A DNA stretch of 64,000 nucleotides from Gracilaria gracilis (taxonomy: Eukaryota > Rhodophyta > Florideophyceae > Gracilariales > Gracilariaceae): NCBI GenBank assembly GCA_030374805.1, contig JARGSG010000205.1:62001-126000 (forward strand), written 5' to 3'. A program made the translations under genes and the position numbers. Positions 36,925 through 46,983 of this stretch are shown here, one piece after another. The notes beneath the pieces were generated by a model. That model searched no databases, was not told where the DNA came from, and saw only the letters and a list, made by a program, of their open reading frames with translations. Numbering within the stretch: position 1 is the stretch's first letter; every line of letters starts with the position of its first letter.

Positions 36925-37725
36925 GTGAGATGGAAGAAGTTAATTGTATTGTGTAGTTCTCTCTGTAGTACATCATAGAATGTTTGTCGTTTAGCATAAC
37001 TTGTGGCTCATCTTTCGTTGTGTGCTTCGCTGAACCTGTGTGGGAGATAAAGACAAGCATAATAGAGTAATGATGTGGTAGGTTGTCGTCTTCTCTTTCC
37101 AATGAACCTGAACGGGTTTCTCAAGAGGAAAACGTGATGCTATCACTGAACGAATACGAGATAATAGCGTCCATGTGATGGACGCTATTCTCTTGTATTC
37201 GTCTGATGTAATGGAGGCTATTCTATACCCCTCTTCTTGCTCTTCTCGTCCTGGCGGCTTTCGTCGCTCGCTTTGCTCGTCGTCCGCTCCCAAGCTGCTC
37301 GCGGAGCGCTACAAATTCATCGCCGTAGGCGCCGGCGTTTCCGAAAGTCCGTTTATTAACTGTCGCGGGAAGCATCTCAGACTTTCGCCATCTCAGGCTT
37401 TCGTCCGGGTCTACTACCACAGGGAGACAACCCCGTCATACTCTTAAAGAATCACCAGAGCAGCGTTCGGTCTTTATGGATTCGACGTTCGTGAGCACCA
37501 GAGTGTAGTACCACAGTGAGCACAGCCATCCCTTCCTTGAAATGGTTATCAGACGCCAGAAATGTGCGAGGCGCTGATCGCAAGCGGCTTTTATACTGCT
37601 CGGAAGCAAACAAAAGTCACAGCTGTATGGTGACAACTCGAATTGTCAGCAGTGGGGCACATGAACACAATACAATATGGCAATGCGTTCTTTGTAGTTC
37701 TGGGCGCTCTCTCTCTCAATTGCAG
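36925..37725. other. intergenic, with a hairpin
   Basis: 3' flank of the hAT-like gene and of the minus-strand SNF2 remnant. The only structure seen is the palindrome at 37151-37201. Confidence 0.4.
37151..37201. repeat. 24-bp-arm palindrome
   Basis: CGAATACGAGATAATAGCG... and its inverted copy pair in 22 of 24 positions around a 3-base GTG loop. Part of the right arm is repeated again at 37210-37228 (ATGGAGGCTATTCT). It could be a small hairpin element or a terminal-repeat relic of a neighbouring element. Confidence 0.75.
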
Positions 37726-40260
37726 TCACGTTGAGCATCCAGTAATGTTGGCGTAGCTGCAGCCGTGAGTCCAGAATGCCTTCGCTGCTGCCCAGATGTC
37801 GGCTTCGCTCTTCAGCCACTTCGGTACATCAGTAGGACGGCAACCATCCACAGAATCAATCCAAATAGGATCAATGGAGACATCTGGTAAGACCGTCTCC
37901 CCTGTTCGCAGAAGGGCATTGCCCCATTTCATGTACATTTGCTGGTAAATCCTTTCTTCTTTCTTCAATGAACGGGAACCATCATCTCCAGTCCTCGCTA
38001 CTGCGCTGTTGCAGTCAATCTCATTATAGTTGATTAATTCCAGCTCTTGAAGAAGTTGCTCCAAATCTCTCTCTCGCGCACGTTGATCTAGTGCAGCTCC
38101 ATGGGAAGTGTGAAACTCGCACGACGTCGAAAAAAGGGACGTATTACAGTATGCAATCGATCAACAATGACGGACTTTTCGGCTGCAGTAAGACCTACCT
38201 TCGCGTTCTTCTTGTCTACCTTTGAGGAAAAGGGAGCAGAAAACCATGTTTCGAAAGTCGCCTTGCTGCTGAAAATTTTCGGATTGAGGACATTCATCAG
38301 GCTCCATAACTCTCTCAAATTGTTCGATAACGGAGTACCAGTCAAAAGAAGTCGGCGTTGGGCTTTCGCATAGTTCTGAATTCCAATGTTAATCTTTGAG
38401 TTATCGTTCTTCAGACGGTGGGCTTCATCCACTACCAGGTACTCAAACTCAACGTCGCGGAATGCTCGTAGAAGACTTGAGTAACTCGGAAATCCTTCGC
38501 GACGCTTTCTGGAAGAAAGATCACGAGCTGCCAGCTCGTAGCTGGTTACCATAATACCAAACGCATCCTCTCTCAAGATATGTTCTAAGTTCTCAAATCT
38601 TTCATTCGCTGAGCCTAGATGCGTGACGACAGTAATTTGTCCTTCGTAAAACTTTTTAACTTCTTCCGCCCAGTGGGCACAAACGTTTCTCGGGGCAATG
38701 ACAAGATGTGGACCTCGTGAACCGGAAATAACGAGAGATGTCAGAAACGAAATAGCTTGGATAGTCTTCCCAAGACCCATTTCGTCCGCAAGAATGGCGT
38801 TTAAACCCTGGGCGTCGAGCATCAGCAACCACTTTATACCCTCACTCTGGTGGGGTTGCAATGCGCAATTTTCACCTGTGGGCGGAATAAGTGCCTCTTC
38901 CTCCTTCTCCACACTAGTTTTGTCGGACTGGCCTTGCTCGTTCACATTTTTCGGTTCGCCCAAATGCTTCCCAGATTGTGCCGCCATCGCAACATGAAGA
39001 TCTTTGGCTATAGTTGCGTTCTGTTGCACTAGAAAGTCAAGACGCTCTTGTTGCTCTCGTACACTTAAAGCATCCCCTTGCGCCTGGAAAATATTCCGAG
39101 GACGAGTGCGCTTACGCCTTCCATTCATTCTTCTTCTTGACCTCCGTCTCCTGATGTCTTCTTGCTCTTCAAATAGATCTTCACTCGCAACGTCCTCATC
39201 ATCTTCATTTTCGTCATCTTCGCCCCCCTCGCTCATGACTTCTTCCACTTCATCATCTTCTTCTTCAGAACCGACTGACTCATCAACCTCTTCAATCTCC
39301 ATTTCCACCACCTCTTCGTCTTCACCTTCATCGTCGAGATCGGACAATTGCCTTATGGCATCGCCAAGATTTTCGAAGTCTCTGTCATGCTTATCATCAC
39401 TCTCAGTTTCATCCTCAGCATACGTAGACCGTTTTGATGCGCCTCTCCTCGCAAGTATGCGCTTGCTTCGACGAAGTTGCGGATGAGATTTATTGTCATC
39501 GTGAGATTCTGTTTCTTTTGAGGACTTGCTTGAGTTTCCGGCACCTTGCGCTGCAAGTGTTTTCCAGGATTTTAATCCACTCTGAAGAAGACCTCGTACC
39601 GTTCGCACCTTCGGCAACGGTAAGCTTTTGGATTTCGTCCTCACCGGCCTCTGCTCCTTGGCTATAGACGCGACTTGTCGCCTGGTTCTCACGCCGTTCG
39701 CATTCCGACGAGCTCTTGCGGCCGGCGATTCGAAGAGGAGCTCATCCGGATCGCTGTCGTCCGTAGCAACTTGGTCAGATGCCGCCTTCCGCTTCTTCCG
39801 CTTTTTCTTTATGTGCAGGGCTTCCTCATCGCTCTCTGAATCATTTCCGGTCCCATTCAGATCTGCTGTATTTCGGGTTACTCTCTTTGAACGACGAACA
39901 CTGTTGTCTTCGTCGTCGTCATGAGAACCATAAAGCTTCCTAAGCCTTGCTCTATCTTCTCTAGTGCCCCACTCCATAATGATCTTAGTCGTACTGGCTT
40001 CATCAACAGCGTTGGACAGGATAGACTGTAGTTCCAGGTTATCTGCAGGGTCTTCAAGAGGCTGCTTGTCATGCTTTGAAGAAGAACGAGTGCGGCGACG
40101 CTTGGTTGACGGCGGAGTCTTAACTTCCTGTACTTCGTCATCTGAAGTTGGTGCATTCCGTTGAAGACGCCTTCCAGATCTAGGTGGGACCGGAGTAGAT
40201 ATAACTTCGTCGTCGTCGTAGTCGACGAAACCATCTCCTCCGCTTCTGAAAACACGTCTT
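37726..40260 (-). pseudogene. SNF2-family chromatin ATPase, second motor lobe missing
   Basis: The main frame reads from a likely splice acceptor (GTTTTCAG) at about 40260 to a stop at 38088; the first in-frame ATG is 39977, so the true N-terminus is probably in an unseen upstream exon. A long basic and acidic region (Lys/Arg repeats, then Glu/Asp runs) precedes motor lobe 1: ILADEMGLGKTIQ, HLVIAPRNVCAHW, VVDEAHRLKN and LLLTGTPLSNNL. It reaches RPFFRRRASFTLP, where lobe 1 of ISWI/LSH-type proteins ends, then stops. A different frame follows (38085-37726, LLQELELINYNEIDC...) with no helicase-C motif. Lobe 2 appears nowhere nearby, so no working motor can be made from this locus. Confidence 0.75.
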
Positions 40261-42432
40261 TAAGTCATTTGAACCGTATGATAGCGAGAAACAAACGATA
40301 CAACTTGGCTACTACCGCAACGCCAAGTTCTGATTTTTGGTTAGACACCTCTGACAAAGACGCCTGGAAAGAGAAGTGTACAAAGTTAGTGGGCTAACGA
40401 AGGACAAATTCAAGCACTATCGCTTGGCAAGACCCGTTCTGAATGTGAGATACTCTGTATGAATTCAAGTTCTAATCATCCATAGACGGCCGTAGACGGC
40501 AAGTCTGCTTCAATTTACAAGAAGTAATTATACCGTCTCCTCGCAACCTCGGTTGTCAAAGCCATTTCCCGTTCTTTGAACCAGTTATTAAGGGTTAAGG
40601 GTTTGAGAAGTTCCCAATTTAAGACTTTTCCGAAAGGTAGTGCCTACTTTCCTGCAAAGACAAAGACTATTTTCCCGGAAAACTATCTTTTATAAAACTT
40701 TTGATTTGAAGGAGAAACTTCTTCAACATTCTATGGAAGAGGTAGTATGCAGTGCCTTCGAATAAATTGAATTTACAATTTTAGACTGAGTTGTGAATTT
40801 GCCTCTATCAAAATGACAATAATTGATTGGTTGCCTCTATCAAAATGTCCGAATTCTAGCCGTTTAGGATAGAAAGCCGGCAAACTTGAACGATCGCATT
40901 CGACAAAAACGAAAACATATGGCATCGTAAATTCGTAGGCACAAACCATCTCAAATAATAACAGTACTATTATTATGGCGATTCCAAACATTTTAAGCAT
41001 ATTCGGGAACTGCCGCCCAGTTGAGTCAGGGTTCGTCCACTAAAAAATCTTAGTAGTCCCTACACCCCAAAAGACAGCAAATGCTTATATTTCGCTGAGC
41101 GAATTTTCGTTCTCTTCGAACACCATTTCAAAACTATTTTCACTTCTCCTTTAGCGCTTTAATCTGTTGACTTGAAACCCATTGCCAGCTCTTACGCCAC
41201 TTACAAATTTAAGCAATACCAATACTATTAAAATAACACCTTCGAAAATTTTCTTGATACAGTGGTTTTCAAAAGTAAAACCAACCTCCCCAATATAATC
41301 CATAACTTGGATGCCCTTTAAACCCTCTTTAAAAATTAATGGACCCACACAAGCGACACAAGCGTATCTTTGGAAATAAGGGCGTATAAAACATGCAGAC
41401 TACAAGACATATCAAAAATATAAAAACAAAAAATTCTTTATTGTATTCTACGTAAACTTTGACTTTAAATACTTCTCTTCGCCACTATTTGCTTGCATTA
41501 CAGCCATAAACCGTCAAAGCATGCTATCGGTAAGAAAATTAAGCACCTGCTGTTCTGTTTCGCTCCTCTTGTTTAGAAGAGCTTCAGATGTCCCATTTTT
41601 GGTTCAAACTGCCTATTATCAAAATACTTTATGCGATAATGTGCAATACACATGCTTCACAGGTTTTTGTTCCAATTCAAATTCAAAAACTAAACATGCC
41701 ACTCTGAAAAATAAACATAATTTTTTCTGAATGCACAAATTTACCCAGTTCTTAAACTTATACAAATACTTATAATTTTAATTAAATATTATTTTCTGCC
41801 ATAATTTATTTAAACACCGGCCGAAATATATTTTCACATTACTTTTTGAACATCAAACATTTTAAAAATATATATTAAATTCTGTAGACACTTTAAAGTT
41901 TTAAGCATAAATTGGAAAAAAATTTGACTGCCTAAGGCAGGCATAATTTTTTATCACTCAAAGCAAGGATATGTCTTATGAACATAATATATAAAACTAT
42001 GGATTACTTCTCAACCGAAACGAACCCACCTTTGTTAATGTCATATAACCATATTAAACACTTCAACATACAGAAAAAAATATATGCTGGTCATTTGAGG
42101 CAAAACCTCTAAGAATAGTTCTGAATTACAAAACTTCTTCTTCTACTTTCAGAAAATTTTTCACCATACTTTCATTTTGCAGCTCTATTACTAGAAAATA
42201 TATTAAGTCTTCCTGTTGTAGGTGGACCTTACATCTTTTAGATAGATAGGCGTCAATTTGGACTCATGATTTCGATGTCTCTCGGATTTTTTTCATACGT
42301 TTACGGGTGAACAGAGTGAGCTCAAAGTTTTCGTAAGTTAATTTTAGTGCAAAACCCATAACTTTCATACTCCTGACTTAGTTGTTAAAGCGTCTTTGAA
42401 CTAGCGCGCTTGGTACCACAGGTTATGGGTTG
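40261..42432. other. AT-rich stretch without genes
   Basis: From about 40400 the sequence becomes strongly AT-rich, most so at 41350-42230, unlike either side. No frame or family is recognisable. It may be an old insertion or simply intergenic. Confidence 0.5.
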
Positions 42433-42595
42433 TGTAGTACAATGAGACCTCAATGGGTTGGTGCCACGTGGACCTACTGGTGCGCCTTGCTGGCTGCACT
42501 GTACCCAACTGGTATTCTCTATTTTCTATTTTCTATTTTCTATTTTCTAATTTAGTTTAGCGTAGCATTGCTGGCCCACGACAGTAGGTCATGGG
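42433..42595 (+). repeat. LTR family L, copy 4, truncated by a copia element
   Basis: Begins TGTAGTACAATGAGACC and follows the other copies through the TTTCTATTTTCTA run to GGTCATGGGTGC, where the copia LTR takes over. The missing 3' part is not found on the far side of the copia element, so the locus was later deleted or rearranged. Confidence 0.8.
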
Positions 42596-42877
42596 TGCGG
42601 TAGAAATAGGAAAATTAGTGCGCGCGGGGAAGGGAGCGCACGAGGAAGAATGTAGATAATTGCTAGGTGATGAGGATCATGAACCGAGGAGAAGCCGAAC
42701 TCCACGGTTCACCCTGCTTTTATAGGCATTGCGCCTTTCCTGAATGGGAAACGCGCAATGCATTCTACTATCTAGAAGGCCACGCAACTATCAGTCCTAC
42801 AGTTGCGTGGCCACACAGCTGCATTTAATTAGCAGCCTCCCGCCGTGGAGGCTGATAATTTTGCACTTGTTACCACA
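42596..42877 (-). repeat. copia 3' LTR (282 bp) with promoter hairpins
   Basis: On the minus strand it starts TGTGGTAACAAG and ends TTTCTACCGCA, giving an imperfect TGTGGTA/TACCGCA inverted pair. The pol stop codon TAA lies in the first bases of the LTR. A purine run AGAAAGAGA just upstream fits a polypurine tract. Inside are three inverted repeats: 42727-42734 with 42753-42760 (8 bp), 42778-42789 with 42801-42812 (12 bp, perfect), and 42833-42840 with 42847-42854 (8 bp). Confidence 0.85.
42717..42725 (-). promoter_or_regulatory. TATA box of the copia LTR
   Basis: CTATAAAAG on the minus strand, inside the LTR about 120 bases before its 3' end. This is where the element promoter is expected. 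Confidence 0.65.
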
Positions 42878-44353
42878 CTCGATCTCTTTCTAAAGTCGTA
42901 AGAGACGATGCGTAATATAGATTTCTAACTACCCATTGTTCCGTAGGATGGACGACTTTGTTATCTTGCATTATCGTATCCAAAACATGATTTCCCGTGA
43001 GTTTCGTGAAAACGTCCGCGGGATTATATTCTGAGCGCAAAAAACCAACATTACAAATGCACTCTGATTCGTAGCCCTCTCGAACCGTGGCAATGTCAAT
43101 CATCAATCTCCGTTCTGCGGCAGTAGAAGACTTGGTTATAACGTCGAACAAACTTTTCGAGTCAGTGAACATACGCAACGGCAATTCCTTACCAAACATT
43201 TCCTCTATGTGCGTTTTCAAAGTGAAGGCAAAATCAAAGGCGTCTGCGAAGGCGTAAACCTCTCCTCCCAATACGCTTCTAACGACTTCTCTGCTCTTAT
43301 AACTTGCATAATGAAGAACGTTGCAGTTATCGTGCTTGTCAGCGAGAAGCACTATCTAACCGAGCTGTGAAGTAAGGTCTCCATTATTGGCATATGATGA
43401 GTCAGCGTAGACCCTGAGGCAAAGACTGTCGAAGTCAAGTTTCCTGAAGGAGAGCATTTTGTTGCTCGTGCCTTTGAGATAAGAAACCGACTTGTTAATT
43501 AGTTTTACATAGGCCTTGGGGTTTTTCTGAAACATTTCTTCGGTTACATGCGAGAGTTTGTTCACAATGAAGCAGATGTCTGGGCGTGGGTTACATATCC
43601 AAGCTAATTTAGCTTTAAGCGATCTAAACGATGCAAAACTATCGTCTGGCAGTGTTTCCAATTTATCCACATATTCCTTTTGACTTGTGGTGAACCCATT
43701 TGGTTCCGTTTTGATGTTCATTCCTGAGAACTTGAAGTTATCAAATTCTCTGTCTCTGGATTCGGAACGTTTGAGTGATTTGTTTGTGAGTTCGAGAAAT
43801 TGCTCGTTTCCAGATAGGAGTGAATCATCGACGTAGGTTCCAATCATACCACCAAGTTTCTTGTCGAATTTTCTGTGGAAGAGTGAGATATCGGATTTAG
43901 CCTGTGCCATTTCGAGTTCATCCTTTAGATGTTCCAACATAGTTCTATTCCAATAGTCTCCGGATTCCGGGAGGCCGTAGAGAGGTTTCAGCAGCTTTAA
44001 AGCAATGTTTGGGGGCATTTTGAAGTCTGCTGATGGTTTTAAATATACTTCTCTCTCCAGTTTCTCGTTGCTTTGTAAGTATGCCTGGCTTACGTCATGG
44101 ATCCGGATTCTAAAACCAAAAATGGCGGATAGACTGAGAATAGTTCTAATTGAACATTTTCTAATAGTTGTCGAATTATGAATAAGGATGTTTTTGTCCT
44201 TATCCCGATGTCTTTGGGCGCTGGATCGAGCTTTGTAAAGCTCCTTAGGTGTGCTTTTGTTTTTGTACTAAGAGCGAAACGTCCTCCGAGTATATTGGCG
44301 TTCGGTGGGATGTCTTCAATCTTGACCGTTTTCCAAGTTTCCTTTTTGTGCAA
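42870..44353 (-). pseudogene. copia pol: reverse transcriptase and RNase H
   Basis: Opens with the Ty1-type RT lead (ILGGRFALSTK near 44290), loses frame for about 250 bases, then runs 44018-42870 in one frame with a single TAG at 43356. Motifs: LKPLYGLPESGDYW, the catalytic GTYVDDSLLSGN near 43830, KLAWICNPRPDICF and LKGTSNKMLSF in RT; VYADSSYANN and LGGEVYAFADA, LPLRMFTDSKSLFDV, RLMIDIATVRE and YNPADVFTKL in RNase H. The stop codon falls inside the LTR start. Active-site residues are kept, so decay is moderate. Confidence 0.85.
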
Positions 44354-45562
44354 ACCCTCGATCTCTTTCTTTCTTGCCGTGTCAAACTGTGGTAGATGCT
44401 TGCGGGGATCGCTGGGTTGGAGAATTTCCGTAATGTGGGTTGTAAATTCTTCTGGACAGCTAAAATCGGAGATTGAAGTATGTCGATATAGGAAGGGGAT
44501 TGAATCTCTGTTTCAGAACTGTTGTCGTAAATGTAGGGTTTGACCTGAGTGACGTTGTGTTGGACTTTGGAGCTGTTGCCATCGATGAATATTTGCTTGT
44601 TGTCAATCTTTGTGATTTTGTACGGTCTGGTCCAAGGGGGTGTAGCGTCTTCACGATACACAAGGACTTTCTGACCGACTGTAAAGTCGATTTTGGTGAC
44701 CGCAGGGATTCTACGGTTCAATGCGGTACGGAGTCTAAGTTCATTAGAAATAGTCTCCATTTCGTGGCGAGCTAGGGTCACGCTTCCATGCGTACGTGCT
44801 GGTCTGGCAGCTTAGATGCGACGCCAGGGAAACGAGGAAGTACTCCGACCACCAGCAGCGAAGGGACGAGGCCTTCTGGGTTCATGGTATCGTTCATAGC
44901 TTTGACGGCAAGGTTGAGTGCCAGTCTAAAGTCTAGGTAGAACGTTCGTGGCAAATCTTAGTGTAGATTCTGCGAAGGGGGTCGTGGTATCTCTCTTCGG
45001 AACCAAGTGAGTTGTGGCTTTCGACCCCGGAAAGGGAGAATTTGACACCGTTCTTTTCCATAAGAGTCTGCCAACGTGGGGAGGTGAAGACCGAGCCCTG
45101 GTCGCAGCGAATAGAGTCAGGATAACCGGTGTAAATTGTTTTCCAGCATTCAAGGCATGCGTTCCAGACAGAATCGGGGGATTGGCCATTGACACAAACG
45201 GCGGCGCTGAAGTGCGTTTGAAGATCGACGACGTGGAGTGTGGCTCTTTGATTAAGGAACATTAGATCTAGAGATAACTCTCGGTTGAATACGACGCCGT
45301 GGGGAAATGATACTTGAAAGCTTTGGGGTTTCGGGGTGGAACGCTGACAAGTTTTGCAAGTTTTGGTAACTGCTTCTAGTAACTCTCCTGTGGCCTTGTT
45401 GGCGTCTTCGGGTTGGGCCTTTTTGATGAGATTAAAGAGTTTTCCGGTTGAGGGGTGGTAAAAATGAAGATGTAGTTCCCGGATTTCAGCTTTCGTGAAA
45501 CTGATGTCAATGAATTCGTTCCAATCGAGGTAGAGGTGACCAAACTTGCGTGTGATTGGCAT
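44245..45562 (-). pseudogene. copia pol: integrase
   Basis: The zinc domain is HLHFYHPSTGKLFNLI with CKTCQRSTP. The core has LSLDLMFLNQ (first Asp near 45260), IRCDQGSVFTS (second Asp) and SLGSEERYHDPLRRIY (Glu). The C-terminal part continues in another frame from about 44945 (YLDFRLALNLAVKAMNDT, then NPEGLVPSLL), and again in a third from 44781 (RHEMETISNELRLRTALN, VGQKVLVYRED). So two frame changes sit after the catalytic domain. A hydrophilic linker then leads to RT. Confidence 0.85.
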
Positions 45563-45565
45563 ATT

Positions 45566-46080
45566 CTAGCCTCTGGTGCAAACCAGGTGGTTAGTAACAT
45601 TGTTGACATAGATTCTCTCGAGGTCCATGAAGTTGAGGCCAAGAGGAAGGGGAATGTTGGCGTCGATGATGTCAACGGAGAGCTTCAAGATACGTCCGTT
45701 GGGGGCGTGTATTCGGATTGGAATGTTACCAATCGGCTTGAAAATTGGGTTACCGAGACGGTATCTCAGGCGCGACTTGTGGTGCTTAAAGCGGATGTCA
45801 ACTGACTTGCAGCCGGCGCGGGCCTGCTGTAGTCCGATGATGGTTCGTTGGGCTCCGGTGCCCAAGCATGCGCCATTGAAATGCTCCGTGGGGGCCTTGT
45901 CGGCGATGGTTGAAACATCGCAAGCAAGAATTTCTATCGGTGGCTTTTTGTACTTATTTCTACTACTACGTTTACCAGCTATGTTACCTTCTACTTTGGG
46001 GACTAGGGTCGGAACTCTATTGTGAAAGGCAACAGAGTTCCCGTCTAAAATTCCAAAGGGTTATCGGTCGCGTGAAGGTT
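45566..46080 (-). pseudogene. copia protease region and gag-pol overlap
   Basis: In the frame one base back from gag, pol is open from before the gag stop (FGILDGNSVAFHNRVP) through a basic linker to FNGACLGTGAQRTIIG, the retropepsin site with the catalytic DTG changed to GTG. An in-frame TAG at 45566-45568 separates it from integrase. The overlap with gag and the slippery heptamer at 46054-46060 suggest pol was made by -1 frameshifting. Confidence 0.7.
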
Positions 46081-46450
46081 AAGCGACTCAAAGAAGTTGT
46101 TTACGACTTCCTCCAGCGCGTTGCTGTCGGAGTTCGTAGCTTCCTTTGGGGTTTCGTCGCCTTGGTCCTGTAAAGTAGTGTTGAAAAACGTACTTGCGTC
46201 TTCTGGCTCCGAATCGGAAAATTGGTCCAACTTTTCGCAGAGTTCGAATAGAACTTGCTTGAGGGCGTTGTTTTGGTTATGGCCGAAGCGTTTCTTTTCG
46301 TAATATTGAACTCGCCGAGCTGAGATATTCGCAAGATTCCGAGGGTGTTTGCAATGTCTTAAGGTGTGGATAGGTTCTCCGCAGTTGAAGCAGGTAACTT
46401 TCGATTTGGTTTGGGGTCTAGAAGATGACAACTGGACTGGGCGTCCACGT
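46045..46450 (-). pseudogene. copia gag, C-terminal part with zinc knuckle
   Basis: CFNCGEPIHTLRHC is a complete CCHC knuckle. An acidic stretch follows, ending NPLEF at the stop 46045-46047. The N-terminal part of gag is gone: the in-frame sequence upstream meets a stop at about 46456 and then unrelated AT-rich DNA. Confidence 0.75.
46054..46060 (-). promoter_or_regulatory. putative -1 ribosomal frameshift site
   Basis: CCCTTTG, read in gag frame as C CCT TTG, fits the X XXY YYZ rule. It sits two sense codons before the gag stop, and a shift here puts ribosomes exactly into the open pol frame. I did not identify a downstream pseudoknot. Confidence 0.5.
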
Positions 46451-46983
46451 CGGTGTTATCGGAATGCTAGTTTGACGGTCAAAAATGACCGAATTAAGAC
46501 GAACGAATTTATCCAAATTTGGAAGTGCTAATTTCCGAAAATATTTCCACCTTTCCACTTGTGCTAGTTTTGTTCGAAAGAATTATTCCAAATTGTTACC
46601 AACTTTGCTAGTTTGGATGGAAGGGAAACTAGCATAATTCTTTCGTTTATGGTAGTTTCGCAGCACAATATAAGTGTGTTAGTTTCACCTACGTTCATGT
46701 ATACGGGGGCGAATAGCGAGATAGACACTTAGATAGAAACTTAAATAGCTGTTTATCGAATAGTAATAGGAGTATACAACTAGATTGAATACCTTTCCAG
46801 TTTGTGGAGATCGGTTCACTAGTCAACACCTTTCACATCAGGCATTCGTATACTAAATATATGAAACGCCTTCGAATCACGTGCAATCATCCCCATCACT
46901 CTGTCCCACCGTCCCTGCGCCATATTACGCTCCCCGCTACGTACCCCCAATCCTCTCCAACACCCCCCCCAACCTTCCCCGCC
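46451..46983. other. AT-rich intergenic segment
   Basis: Contains several GCTAGTTT and AAACTAGC words between 46460 and 46640 in both orientations, possibly an old small hairpin element, but no clear arms. It precedes the Plavaka-like gene. Confidence 0.35.

Larger units (their letters stand above)
42596..46450 (-). mobile_element. Ty1/copia element, 5'-truncated
   Basis: On the minus strand in order: end of gag with zinc knuckle, protease, integrase, reverse transcriptase, RNase H, 3' LTR. This is the copia order (integrase before RT). The 5' LTR and gag N-terminus are absent; the sequence breaks off at about 46450. At least four stops and frame changes are present in pol. It inserted into or next to LTR copy 4. 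Confidence 0.9.

Noticed and set aside
38101..40164. Plus-strand Ser-rich open frames opposite the SNF2 gene
   Set aside because: Complement of the acidic Glu/Asp and Lys-rich codons of the ATPase N-terminus.
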